Origin: Pseudomonas sp. RIT-PI-r | GTDB taxonomy: Bacteria; Pseudomonadota; Gammaproteobacteria; Pseudomonadales; Pseudomonadaceae | Direction: 5' to 3' | Length of the DNA stretch: 64,000 nucleotides | Assembly (NCBI RefSeq): GCF_001297015.1 | Contig: NZ_LIGE01000005.1 | Span: forward strand, 25,089 to 89,088 | In this document: positions 45,346-53,998 of the stretch, piece after piece | Numbering within the stretch: the stretch's first letter is position 1 | Layout: the number at the start of each line of letters is the position of its first letter | The notes under the pieces: generated by a model | What the model was told of the DNA's origin: nothing | The model's input: only the letters and a program-made list of their open reading frames with translations | Databases searched by the model: none | Made by a program: the position numbers and the translations under genes

Positions 45346-47715
45346 TCATTGGATGGGCACCGCTTTGATGGTTGCGCGTGGGCCGGAGCTCGGTAACACC
45401 GCAGGCACACCCTGCGCCGCCGTCGGCAACTGCGGCGCCTGCATGTCCGGCATCGCCCAGCTGCGCTCAGGCTGCAAACCGCCCTGGGCGCGGCGCATGA
45501 AGTCGTAACGGTTGAGGGTGATGCTGCGCCCCGCTTCGCTGTCGCGAATGATGTACGGACGCAGAAACACCATCAGATTGGTCTTGGTGATCGCCCGGCG
45601 TTCATTGCGAAACAGCGCGCCGATTCCCGGCAGACTGCCCAGCCAAGGCACCGCGTCATTGCTCTGGCTGTAGCCGTCCTGCAGCAACCCGCCGAGCACC
45701 ATGATCTGGCCGTCGTCGAGCAAAATACTGGTGTCGATTGCACGTTTGTTGGTGACGATGCCCGCCGAATTGGCACTGGCCGAAGCCCGCTCATCAATGC
45801 TGCTGACTTCCTGATAGATATCGAGCTTCACCGTACCGCCCTCGGAAATCTGCGGGCGCACATTGAGCTTCAAACCGACCTCTTCACGGGTCACGGTCTG
45901 GAACGGGTTATTGCTGGTGCCGCCACCGCCAGTCACATAACTGCCGCTGACAAACGGAATGGTCTGGCCGACAAAAATACTCGCCGCTTCGTTATCGAGG
46001 GTCAGCAGGTTTGGCGTCGACAACACGTTGGTGCCGCCCTTGCTCTTCAACGCCCGGGCCAGCACTTTGAGGTCAAGAATCTTGCCGATCCCGGGAATGT
46101 CCACGGTGCCGTTGACGTAGCCGAGGTTCAAGCCTTGCGGCAGCACATCGATGCTGGTCTTGCCGTTGACGTTGATCCCCGAACCACCCAGATTCGCGCC
46201 GCCGATCACGCCGTTGCCACCGAGATTGCCGGTCTGCCATTGCACGCCGAACTCACTGGCATCGTCCTCGCCGACTTCGACGATCAGGCTTTCGATGACC
46301 ACTTGTGCGCGGCGTTGGTCGAGCAGATCGATGACTTCGCGCAGGTTGCGATACACCGGCTCCGGCGCGGAAATCAGCAAGGTGTTGGTGGTGGCGTCAG
46401 CCTGAATGGTCACCCCGCCAGCACTGAAGGCGACGTTCTGCTCGCTGCTTTGCGCACCGCCACTGCCAGTTGCGCTGCCACTGCTGCCCTGAGCGTAACT
46501 GCCGCCCGTGCTGCCGCTGCTGTTGGTCGATGTTGTGCCGCTGGTTTGCGTACCGCTCTGGCCGTTCTGCCCAGCGCTGCCGCCAGTACTTGCACCCATC
46601 GCACTGAGCACCGAACGCGCACTGTCGCTGGTGCCGCTATCGCTCTCGCCAGTGAGCAGCCCACGCAACGCCTGCGCCAGTTTCGCCGCTTGCGCGTTAC
46701 GCAGATAAACCACGTGCAGATTGCTCGGATTGCTCTGCGCGTTATCCAGTTTGTAGATCAGATTGCGCGCCAGTTCCGTACGCTCCGGGCTGCCAGAACG
46801 AATGATGATGGTGTTGGAACGCGGATCACCGATCACCGCTATTTTCTGCGTCGGATCATTGCCTGGCGCATCCAGCAGCTCGGCGACCATCGGCGCGATG
46901 TCGGCAGCGATGCCGTTCTGGATCTGCACCACATCGGTATCGATCGCACTGGGCGAATCGATGCTGGCAATCAACTGCGCCACACGGTTGAGGTTATCGG
47001 CGTAATCGGTGACGACAATGGTGTTGTTGCCCGGATACGCGTTGATCGGGTTGTTCGGCGACACGATCGGCCGCAGCACCGGAATCAGGTTCACCGCGTT
47101 CTCGTATTGCAGCCGAAACGTGCGCGTGAGCATGCCGTTGCCCGCAGGCTGGTCGGCGCTGTAAACCGGCCCGCCAAGCAATTTGGCATCAGCTTCCGGC
47201 ACCACATGCGCCACGCCGCCGACATCGACCACGCTGAACCCCTGCATGCGCAACGACGCCAGCAGCATGTCGTACGCCTGCTTCGCCGGGACCTGACCTT
47301 CCGAGACCAACGTCAGAGTGCCCTTGACCCGTGGATCGACCAGAAACTGCCGGCCGCTGGAACGCGACAATGAACGCACCACCGCTTGAATATCGGCATC
47401 GACGAAATTCAGCGTCACCGGTTGATCGCCCAGGGGATTGCCCAGCGCCGCGCTGCTCGGTGCAACGGCGCCCGTACGTGCGCCTTTGCTGATGTTGTGC
47501 AGTTGCTTGGGCGCTGGTCGCGCCTGCGCTTGCGCCCGTTCGCGATCGGCCACCGCATCGCCGCTGCGCTGGGTATTGGCCAATGGCCGACCGAGTTCAC
47601 TGTCGACCAGCAGCGGCGGTTGGGTTTGTGGCGCATTGGTGTTGCTGCCCGCGCTCCACGCCCTCAGCCGCTTCGGGAACGCCCGGCGTGCCGGTTTGGG
47701 TCCTGACCCCTTCAT
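45346..47715 (-). CDS. gspD: Type II secretion outer-membrane secretin GspD (HxcQ-like)
   Basis: A 789-residue secretin with N0-N3 domains (VTLNFVDADIQAVVRSLSRSSGRQFLVDPRVKGTLTL, then repeats such as LQYENAVNLIPVLRPIV and VVYLRNAQAAKLAQALRGLL), a long Ser/Gly/Thr linker inside N3, and the secretin core ending VPWLGSLPGIGALFRNERRAITKTNLMVFLRPYII. It forms the outer-membrane channel. The N-terminus MKGSGPKPARRAFPKRLRAWSAGSNTNAPQ is odd: it has no hydrophobic signal stretch and no lipobox cysteine. The ATG overlaps the gspM stop (ATGA), so the start looks sound. Confidence 0.93.
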   Translation of the reverse strand: MKGSGPKPARRAFPKRLRAWSAGSNTNAPQTQPPLLVDSELGRPLANTQRSGDAVADRERAQAQARPAPKQLHNISKGARTGAVAPSSAALGNPLGDQPVTLNFVDADIQAVVRSLSRSSGRQFLVDPRVKGTLTLVSEGQVPAKQAYDMLLASLRMQGFSVVDVGGVAHVVPEADAKLLGGPVYSADQPAGNGMLTRTFRLQYENAVNLIPVLRPIVSPNNPINAYPGNNTIVVTDYADNLNRVAQLIASIDSPSAIDTDVVQIQNGIAADIAPMVAELLDAPGNDPTQKIAVIGDPRSNTIIIRSGSPERTELARNLIYKLDNAQSNPSNLHVVYLRNAQAAKLAQALRGLLTGESDSGTSDSARSVLSAMGASTGGSAGQNGQSGTQTSGTTSTNSSGSTGGSYAQGSSGSATGSGGAQSSEQNVAFSAGGVTIQADATTNTLLISAPEPVYRNLREVIDLLDQRRAQVVIESLIVEVGEDDASEFGVQWQTGNLGGNGVIGGANLGGSGINVNGKTSIDVLPQGLNLGYVNGTVDIPGIGKILDLKVLARALKSKGGTNVLSTPNLLTLDNEAASIFVGQTIPFVSGSYVTGGGGTSNNPFQTVTREEVGLKLNVRPQISEGGTVKLDIYQEVSSIDERASASANSAGIVTNKRAIDTSILLDDGQIMVLGGLLQDGYSQSNDAVPWLGSLPGIGALFRNERRAITKTNLMVFLRPYIIRDSEAGRSITLNRYDFMRRAQGGLQPERSWAMPDMQAPQLPTAAQGVPAVLPSSGPRATIKAVPIQ

Positions 47716-48257
47716 GAAGCTTCCTTAGCGCCCCGCGCCTGATCCATGCGACCGGTGCCTGACAAAGTGCCGGCGGTGACTTCGGTCGAGGGGTTGTCCG
47801 CGCGTTGCAAACGGGCCTCGACCACTTGCAGAGAAAGTTGTGCCGGGTTGCTCAACAGCCAGTCGAGCACGGCGTCGGCGGGCGCCCCGTCGGAGGGCAA
47901 CTGCCAGGCGCCCTGTGCCTCCTGTAGTTGGTAATGTCCCGCCAAACCACTGGCCTGCAGGGTTTGCTCCAGCGACTGCGCCACGCTTTGCCCGTCCGGG
48001 CGCACGCTGACTTCGCGCAACAGCACTTCCAGCGCTTCGGTCTGCGCGCGCAGCTTTGGCGTTTCGGTTTGCCAATAGGCGATTTTCTTCAGCGGCGGCT
48101 GGATCAGCGCAACCCACAGCAGCAGGCCGATCAGCGCAATGGCCATGCCGGCAACCATGCGTTTTTCACGCAACGCCAACGGCTGCCAACGCGCCTGCAC
48201 CTGAGCGTTGAAGCGTTGCCACTTGGCGCGATAGAGCGCGAGCGAGGCCTTATTCAT
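47712..48257 (-). CDS. gspM: Type II secretion protein GspM
   Basis: A 181-residue bitopic protein: short cytoplasmic N-terminus (MNKASLALYRAKWQRFNAQVQARWQPLALREKRM), one membrane helix (VAGMAIALIGLLLWVALIQPPL) and a periplasmic ferredoxin-like domain. This matches GspM/HxcZ, which stabilises GspL. The start is the ATG at 48257, overlapping gspL by eight bases; the longer frame reads gspL out of frame. It overlaps gspD by four bases. Confidence 0.88.
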   Translation of the reverse strand: MNKASLALYRAKWQRFNAQVQARWQPLALREKRMVAGMAIALIGLLLWVALIQPPLKKIAYWQTETPKLRAQTEALEVLLREVSVRPDGQSVAQSLEQTLQASGLAGHYQLQEAQGAWQLPSDGAPADAVLDWLLSNPAQLSLQVVEARLQRADNPSTEVTAGTLSGTGRMDQARGAKEAS

Positions 48258-49428
48258 CTTCTTCCGCTCCGCCGCTGTCATCGCTGTCGCTCGGGGTGGC
48301 TTCAGTAGCCGGACGCAAGGTCCAGCCCTCGTCATCGGCGGTGATACTGATACCGGCCTGAGCCAAGGTGCTTTGCCACTCCTGATCATTGCCGCCGCGA
48401 CGGGCTTCACTCAGCAGACTCAACTGCAACGCGCCGTCGACAAACGTCAGCCGCTCGACACTGCCGGCCATCGACGGCATGCCGCTGCCGGCCTGCAACA
48501 CCAGACGACTGAACGTCTGCGCCGGATCATCCGCCGCGCCCTTCTGCCGCGCCGCCAATTGCTGACGCGCCTGCTGCACCGGATTGAGGATTACCGGCAA
48601 CTCAGGGAAGGCCTGTTTTACCCGCAGATTCATTTGGGTTTTCAACCGCTGACCCTGCCCGGCCTCGCGAGCGGCATACAGGTTCAAACCAATCACCCAA
48701 ACGGCCACGGCCAACGCTGACAGGGCGATCGCCCTGCCCCAGCCGCGATGCTCGGTTTGTTGCTGTTGGACTGCACCATGCAGCCCCCAACCCGGTAGCG
48801 GCCCGGTCCAGCGCTGCGCATCGGTCATCGGCAATTCGGCACCCGGCGGCGGTTGCTCACCGATCCAGTGCAAAGTGATGCCCGGTTCCCACACCACACC
48901 GTCGAGGCTGTCATCAAACAACGGCTGCACCCGCGCCGCTTGCACGCTATCGCGCAACAACAGATGCCCGTCCTGCACGCAAGCAACGGTGCCCGGCAAC
49001 ACCGGCAAACTAAACGGCGCCGGGTAGAGACCGCGCAGGTTCAGCCCAGCACTTTTCAGCAACTGAGCAAAACCCAACAAGCGCTGCCGAGGCACCCAAG
49101 CGATCTGCACCTGCCCGGCCTCGTCCCGCGCGCTGTGCGCGATGTGCATCTCGCTGCTGTCGCCGAGCATCAACGCCTGCGCCGCACACTGCACCGCTGC
49201 AACGATCTTGTTGGCCGGCAACGGCGGTAAATCGAGACTCGCCAACAGGCTGTCAGCCGGGTGCAGAAAACACACCAGCGGCGGCAGTTTCGACTGCTGG
49301 CTCAACTGGCTCAGACTGTGGCGTTCTTCCCGCGTGACCTGGCCCTGACGATCCAGCCACGCGCAGTGCAATTCACTGTGCAGATCCAGCTCCGCCAAGG
49401 GCGGCAACGCCACTTTCAACTGGCTCAT
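48250..49428 (-). CDS. gspL: Type II secretion protein GspL
   Basis: A 392-residue GspL: N-terminal actin-like cytoplasmic domain (residues about 1-220, including LVCFLHPADSLLASLDLPPLPANKIVAAVQCAAQALM), one membrane helix (AIALSALAVAVWVIGLNLYA), and a periplasmic ferredoxin-like domain. It links GspE to the inner-membrane platform. The ATG at 49428 overlaps the gspK stop as ATGA. Confidence 0.92.
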   Translation of the reverse strand: MSQLKVALPPLAELDLHSELHCAWLDRQGQVTREERHSLSQLSQQSKLPPLVCFLHPADSLLASLDLPPLPANKIVAAVQCAAQALMLGDSSEMHIAHSARDEAGQVQIAWVPRQRLLGFAQLLKSAGLNLRGLYPAPFSLPVLPGTVACVQDGHLLLRDSVQAARVQPLFDDSLDGVVWEPGITLHWIGEQPPPGAELPMTDAQRWTGPLPGWGLHGAVQQQQTEHRGWGRAIALSALAVAVWVIGLNLYAAREAGQGQRLKTQMNLRVKQAFPELPVILNPVQQARQQLAARQKGAADDPAQTFSRLVLQAGSGMPSMAGSVERLTFVDGALQLSLLSEARRGGNDQEWQSTLAQAGISITADDEGWTLRPATEATPSDSDDSGGAEEDE

Positions 49429-50384
49429 ACGCCCACCCGCGACCAAATCACCTGCGGCAAGCGGTCCTGGCTGCGATGCAGCAACGCCTCAAGACTGACC
49501 CGCCGCTGATCGCGCCGCGCCTCACCGCGCAGGCGAAACCAGTCACTGGTGATGCCGACCTTGACGCTGGTCAGCTCCAGTTGCGGCATGCGCAAGCGGT
49601 TAACAAAATCGCCACGGTTGATAAACCAGCGTCCGGCATCACGCTCGGCGATCAGTGCATTGGCGCGCTCCAGCGACAGCCCCGGCACATACGCGGCCAA
49701 CACCGGCGCGGTTGCAGTATTGCCGTTGAGCCAAGTGGTCGCGGGGATCACCGTCAGATACGGCGCCAGCCTGCCCATCACCGCCTCATTCACGCCGTCG
49801 ACACTGCGCAAATCCTCAAGGCTGCGCAGCATCGGCATTGTCGGATTCTGCGGTTTGCGCGAGGCATTGGGCGAGGTCGCACGGCCGCTGTCGAAACCAC
49901 TTTTCGGCGCCTCGGCCATCTGCGGATTCAGCAGTCGCGGGTACGAGGCAATCACCCGCTGACTGATGCGCTGACTCAACCCGGCACTGACCCCGATCAA
50001 CTCGCACAAGCGCTGAAACGCCGCCACCTGCGCCTCATCCACCCGCTCGTTGGCCACCAGATTGCGCAGGTTGAACTTGCCCTGCTCATCCTCCAGTCGC
50101 CCTTCAAAACCTTGCGCGGAGAGACGCTGCGCCCACGGCTGATCGAGCCGGGTCAACGGATCGCGCTGACGTGCATCCCACAACAACTGACGGCTGATCT
50201 CCAACCCGCCCAGCACCAGCCAACGCCCCTGCACACGCTGCTGATCCGCCTCCAGCGCACGGGTCGACACGCTCTGGCGCGTCAACATGCCCGCCGCAAT
50301 CACCGCCACCACGGCCGCAATCAACAACGCGCTGATAATCGCCATGCCCTGTTGCTTCGCCCCCTCAGGCGAGCGGCTGTTCAT
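49425..50384 (-). CDS. gspK: Minor pseudopilin GspK
   Basis: A 319-residue GspK: a prepilin-like N-terminus KQQG|MAIISALLIAAVVAVIAAGMLTRQS (cleavage after Gly) and the large alpha-domain insert typical of GspK (FNLRNLVANERVDEAQVAAFQRL...SVDGVNEAVMGRLAPYLTVIP). Residue +5 is Ser rather than Glu, as expected for GspK. It caps the pseudopilus tip together with GspI and GspJ. The ATG at 50384 is chosen; the longer frame is shadow sequence across gspG. Confidence 0.92.
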   Translation of the reverse strand: MNSRSPEGAKQQGMAIISALLIAAVVAVIAAGMLTRQSVSTRALEADQQRVQGRWLVLGGLEISRQLLWDARQRDPLTRLDQPWAQRLSAQGFEGRLEDEQGKFNLRNLVANERVDEAQVAAFQRLCELIGVSAGLSQRISQRVIASYPRLLNPQMAEAPKSGFDSGRATSPNASRKPQNPTMPMLRSLEDLRSVDGVNEAVMGRLAPYLTVIPATTWLNGNTATAPVLAAYVPGLSLERANALIAERDAGRWFINRGDFVNRLRMPQLELTSVKVGITSDWFRLRGEARRDQRRVSLEALLHRSQDRLPQVIWSRVGV

Positions 50385-50392
50385 GGCCGGCC

Positions 50393-50851
50393 TTACAACT
50401 GCCAGGAACCGATATCGGCATTCACGCCGTCGCCGTCCGGCTGACCGTCGGCACCGAGGGAAAAGATGTCGATCTCGCCATTCGCGCCGGGGTTGAGGTA
50501 TTGATAAGGACGCCCCCACGGATCGTTCGGCAAGCGCTCCAGATACGAGCGCCAATTGCTGTTCTTCGCCTCCGCCGGCCGCTCCACCAACACCTTCAGG
50601 CCCTGGTTCATGCTCGGGTAAGTACCGTGATCGAGGCGATACAACTTCAACGCCTGCATCAACCCACCAATGTCCTGCTTCGCCGCCGTCGCCCGCGCCT
50701 GATCCGGCCGGTCCAGCACCTTGGGCACCACCATCGCCGCCAAAATCCCCAGAATCACCACGACCACCATGATCTCGATCAGGGTAAAACCCTGCTGCCC
50801 ACGCGGCGTGCGCAACGGTTGCTGAAGCGATTTGAAAGGTGCGATATCCAT
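50393..50851 (-). CDS. gspG: Major pseudopilin GspG
   Basis: A 152-residue major pseudopilin: prepilin cleavage site QQG|FTLIEIMVVVVILGILAAMVVPKVLDRPDQARATAAKQDIGGLMQALKLYRLDHGTYPS, and the calcium-binding C-terminal region DPWGRPYQYLNPGANGEIDIFSLGADGQPDGDG. It polymerises into the pseudopilus. First gene of the minus-strand operon gspG-K-L-M-D-E-F; the start is ATG 50851, with 15 upstream codons excluded. Confidence 0.95.
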   Translation of the reverse strand: MDIAPFKSLQQPLRTPRGQQGFTLIEIMVVVVILGILAAMVVPKVLDRPDQARATAAKQDIGGLMQALKLYRLDHGTYPSMNQGLKVLVERPAEAKNSNWRSYLERLPNDPWGRPYQYLNPGANGEIDIFSLGADGQPDGDGVNADIGSWQL

Positions 50852-50998
50852 CTCGACATACCCTGGCTTGATTCGATTCGACGCGCAGTGTTGCAAGAAG
50901 ATATGTCAGTGATGTTGAAAATCCTCGGGTGTTTTCGTCGTCAAGCCGTCAAGGACGCGGGTTAGCGTCGAGGGCTGGGTTTTGGTTTTGGGCCGTTT

Positions 50999-51385
50999 AT
51001 GTGTGCGCGTTCGCGGGAAGCGGGTTTCACGTTGATTGAAGTGCTGGTGGCGCTGGCGATTATTGCCGTGGCGATGTCGGCGGCTGTGCGGGTGGCGGGG
51101 TTGATGACGCAGAGTAGTGGGGTTTTACGGGATCGGTCGGTGGCGATGATTGCGGCGCAGAGTCGGATGGCGGAGTTGCGGCTTGAGGGTCGGTTGCCGG
51201 TTGGCATGAAGGCCGTTGAGTGTGATCAGGGGCGGTTGTTGTTGCGCTGCGAACAGGTAATCGCAGCGGCAGAGAATGGTCGATTGCTGAAGATCGGCAT
51301 CCAAGTATTCGACCGCAACCAGGATGCGCCGCCGTTGGCCAGGCTGGAGACTTTGATGTCCCGAACGGAAAGCCCCTCACCCTAG
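50999..51385 (+). CDS. gspI: Minor pseudopilin GspI, divergent and with repeat-derived end
   Basis: A 128-residue minor pseudopilin: REAG|FTLIEVLVALAIIAVAMSAAVRVAGLMTQS with prepilin cleavage site, and the MAELRLEGRLPVG segment typical of GspI. It is divergent from gspG, with 147 bases between. The last four residues (SPSP) and the stop come from the left end of the MITE-like element at 51373, so the native C-terminus has probably been replaced. No gspJ or gspH follows. Confidence 0.88.
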   Translation: MCARSREAGFTLIEVLVALAIIAVAMSAAVRVAGLMTQSSGVLRDRSVAMIAAQSRMAELRLEGRLPVGMKAVECDQGRLLLRCEQVIAAAENGRLLKIGIQVFDRNQDAPPLARLETLMSRTESPSP

Positions 51386-51639
51386 CCCTCCCGAAACGTC
51401 GGACCGCCCAGAGGTAGAGGGAACCGATTCGGGGATATTCGAGAGTTACACCGACTTGAACGTCTTTCGTTGAATCCAAAATCGCCAAGCTCACAAAGCC
51501 AAATCGAAGGCCCTTCACCAAAGCCATAATCGCTACGTTCCTTCACCGAACCATAATCGCCAGAATCTTCCAGGTCGACGTACCCCGCAAGACACCTCGG
51601 TCGGCCCCCTCTCCCTCAGGGAGAGGGCTGGGGTGAGGG
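51373..51639. mobile_element. MITE-like element copy 3
   Basis: A 267-base element with left end CCCCTCACCCTAGCCCTC and right end GGGAGAGGGCTGGGGTGAGGG. It contains the family motifs GACTTGAACGT, CCATAATCGCC and CAGGTCGACGTACCCCGCAAGACACCTCGGTCGG. It overlaps the gspI 3' end and marks the junction between secretion genes and accessory DNA. Confidence 0.72.
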
Positions 51640-51898
51640 CCGCGTCCACTCACGCAGCCTCCAGAATCACCAAAGCCATAACCGATAAGGCCCTTAACCA
51701 AAGCCATAATCGCCAAGGTCTTCTAGGTCGCCGTACCCCGCAAGACAACTCAGTCATAGAAAACAACTGACACGGAAAAGGGAGATTTTTCAACAAGGCT
51801 TTTAGGATTTGTCTTGCAGCCATTTTTTGAGCTTCCCGGTAAAGTCAGACTACCGCAGCCATAAGCTGGCACGCCTCGCAACGATTCAAAGACGATAC
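51640..51898. repeat. Degenerate extension of the MITE-like repeat; no gene
   Basis: Partial repeat units AACCAAAGCCATAATCGCC...CTAGGTCGCCGTACCCCGCAAGACAACTCAGTC occur at about 51665 and 51697, similar to the interior of the element. The last 100 bases precede the PAAR gene and hold no clear ribosome site. Confidence 0.6.
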
Positions 51899-53035
51899 AT
51901 GATTGCTTCTGCACGACTGGGTGATAAACATGTCTGCCCTTTGCCCGGCCATGGCACTACCCCGATTGCCTCCGCCAGTGGCGACGTAAATATCAACTTT
52001 ATGGGCTCCGCCCGCGTTGGTGATACATGTGGGTGTGGCGCTGTAATCACCACAGGTTTCTCATCGATTCAAGTGAATGGCCGTCCTATGGCCCACCTTG
52101 GCAGTCCTACCAGCCATGGTGGAACCATCATCACCGGTTCAGGCGATGTAGGTGGTGGTTTTGTCATGGGCGATGCTGGCGGTGCAACCATCATTAACTT
52201 CATGGCACTGGGAGCGTTCCGCCCAGATGGGACTGTGGACGATGAAAAGATGGCGACCTTGCTCGCTGATCCAAATTTGAAAGAGAAAGCTCTGGCGGCG
52301 AATGCCTTGGTAGATCCGCAAGCCAGTGCCGAAAAACCCGAAGCGAAGACAGTGCCGGAAGCACCTACTACGTGCAAAGACCCTGACATGATGGAGCAAC
52401 TGGCCAATTACATCGCCGATGAGATGAACCGCAATATCAATGACCCAGCAGTCTTGGAAATGAAAGAATTAAACAGCTTCGATCCTGAGGCGGAAACCAA
52501 GAAATTCATGGAGCTTCCGCTCTACCTACGCCTAGGGCAGGCCCCCCAGTTTTACAGCATGGCACTTGGAAAAAAGGCGAAGGCTTTCGCCATCTGGACG
52601 AATAAGGTGGGACAGGGTCAGGATTGGGATCACAAGCCCAAATTGGCCAAACTATTTGGCGCACCTTGGCATAAACAGGGGCCGTATGACTTCTACTACG
52701 ATATCTGGTCGAACATCCATTATGGGTACGTCGGCTTAGCCGGTGGACTCTCTGACAGCGTGCAGTTGGATGGCGCTGGAGTTGAGCAAATAGGATCAGA
52801 CAGTTGGCGCTTCCTCAAAGACCCCAAGAGGTTTGATGGCCCACGAAGGACAGAAGGTGTCGAAGGGATGCGAGCATGGGACGATGCGCCTGATAGAGTG
52901 TCGATCATCCTCGGAATGGAACTCTACAAGGAATATCCGAACGGCGGTGTCACTGCACAAATCATCATGGACAAGGTGTTGGCCGTGCCAATTGCTGACT
53001 GGGGTACAGGGGTTCAAATACATGTCTGCAAGTGA
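51899..53035 (+). CDS. PAAR-domain type VI effector with toxin 44 C-terminus
   Basis: A 378-residue polymorphic toxin. The N-terminal PAAR domain (MIASARLGDKHVCPLPGHGTTPIASASGDVNINFMG...GTIITGSGDVGGG, residues about 1-95) would cap the type VI spike. A helical linker (residues about 100-200) leads to a C-terminal domain with QDWDHKPKL, YDIWSNIHYGYVG, the GAGVEQIG segment and DDAPDRVSIILGMELY, the conserved pattern of the bacterial toxin 44 family. Its activity is not established here; the membrane-anchored neighbour suggests a periplasmic target. The start is ATG 51899, typical of such PAAR proteins. No other type VI genes are in the window. Confidence 0.88.
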   Translation: MIASARLGDKHVCPLPGHGTTPIASASGDVNINFMGSARVGDTCGCGAVITTGFSSIQVNGRPMAHLGSPTSHGGTIITGSGDVGGGFVMGDAGGATIINFMALGAFRPDGTVDDEKMATLLADPNLKEKALAANALVDPQASAEKPEAKTVPEAPTTCKDPDMMEQLANYIADEMNRNINDPAVLEMKELNSFDPEAETKKFMELPLYLRLGQAPQFYSMALGKKAKAFAIWTNKVGQGQDWDHKPKLAKLFGAPWHKQGPYDFYYDIWSNIHYGYVGLAGGLSDSVQLDGAGVEQIGSDSWRFLKDPKRFDGPRRTEGVEGMRAWDDAPDRVSIILGMELYKEYPNGGVTAQIIMDKVLAVPIADWGTGVQIHVCK

Positions 53036-53414
53036 AAATAGACCACGACATATTGGCCGGTGGATAGGGCTATTTCTCATTGGTGCTGTGGCGTGCTGGT
53101 ACATAGCTATACCGCGAGTTGTCGTTTACTACTCAAAAGACGGCACCAAGAACATTAATTACGTCCTGAACACACAGCACACCATCGTTCGCGGTGAACT
53201 GCTGCCGGGAAAAACAACGGGTGATGCGGGACATATCTTTCCTGACGATGAGTTCTTCATGCGTCTGGACTGGTGGAATGCAAAGGGCCAGAACCGTTGC
53301 ATCAGCATTACTCCCCAGTGGCCGACAACGGAAATTCATATTGACCGTAACGGCGAGATTGACACCAGTGAAAGCAGTGGCACTGATGGAACGCGATTGA
53401 AGGTTTGCAAGTAG
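53022..53414 (+). CDS. Candidate membrane-anchored immunity protein
   Basis: A 130-residue protein whose ATG lies inside the effector gene (14-base overlap), the usual layout of toxin-immunity pairs. It has a short positive N-terminus (MSASENRPRHIGR), one membrane helix (WIGLFLIGAVACWYIAIP) and a predicted periplasmic domain of about 95 residues containing several Trp and two Cys. I recognise no family. Topology places the domain in the periplasm, implying the toxin is neutralised there. Confidence 0.75.
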   Translation: MSASENRPRHIGRWIGLFLIGAVACWYIAIPRVVVYYSKDGTKNINYVLNTQHTIVRGELLPGKTTGDAGHIFPDDEFFMRLDWWNAKGQNRCISITPQWPTTEIHIDRNGEIDTSESSGTDGTRLKVCK

Positions 53415-53568
53415 GATTTAGCCAAGCTATAGGTGGCTGCTTTCGGCCCAGAGTACGTAAAAACGGTTTCGCAAACCCTTGCTGTGATTTCTGAGGATGT
53501 TCATCGTTTCGAAACTTATCGCGACTGGAGAGCCAGCGCACTCCCACCTTGGAACACGCTCAAAGGTG

Positions 53569-53592
53569 GGAGCGAGCCTGCTCGCGAAGGCG
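53569..53592. repeat. Single REP arm, GTGGGAGCGAGCCTGC family
   Basis: A single arm GTGGGAGCGAGCCTGCTCGCGAAGG immediately after the immunity gene and downstream of the DUF6124 gene. The same arm, followed by the same 50 bases, lies at 55532, so it was copied with the DUF6124 gene. Confidence 0.8.
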
Positions 53593-53638
53593 CCAGAATG
53601 AACACCCGATCAATCACCAGGTGATCCCGACACCCGCA

Positions 53639-53998
53639 TCACCCCGGCAATTGCAAATTATCCAACGCCCGATTCACCGCCAACTCCCCGAGCATGATCA
53701 ACTGCGCAATCCCCAACAACGCCCGACGCTGCGACGCTGGCAACAAACTGGCGACGTTCTGCGCAATGGTTTTGGCCGAAGCGAGTGTTTCACTGGCATC
53801 GGTTAGCAGTTCTTCGTTTTTGTTGTCGGCGGTGACGGCATACATCCCACGGTTTTTTCGTGGCGGCGGCGTGGAACCGGGTGGACAGAGGTAATGGTCG
53901 AGCGCGCGGTCGGCGGCTTCGTGGAGTTTTTTGGAATCGATGGATTCGTAGGGGGAAACCGAGGCGGTTTCGGGCGGGTTGGGTGTTGGTTTGATCAT
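53639..53998 (-). CDS. DUF6124 family protein, copy A
   Basis: A 119-residue soluble helical protein of a family common in Pseudomonas: MIKPTPNPPETASVSPYESIDSKKLHEAADRALDHYL, a basic PPPRKNRGMYAVTADNK segment, then helices ETLASAKTIAQNVASLLPASQRRALLGIAQLIMLGELAVNRALDNL. Function unknown. The ATG at 53998 follows AGGAG. The ribosome site is paired in the leader upstream. It is about 93% identical to copy B at 55607; the flanks are also duplicated. Confidence 0.85.
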   Translation of the reverse strand: MIKPTPNPPETASVSPYESIDSKKLHEAADRALDHYLCPPGSTPPPRKNRGMYAVTADNKNEELLTDASETLASAKTIAQNVASLLPASQRRALLGIAQLIMLGELAVNRALDNLQLPG

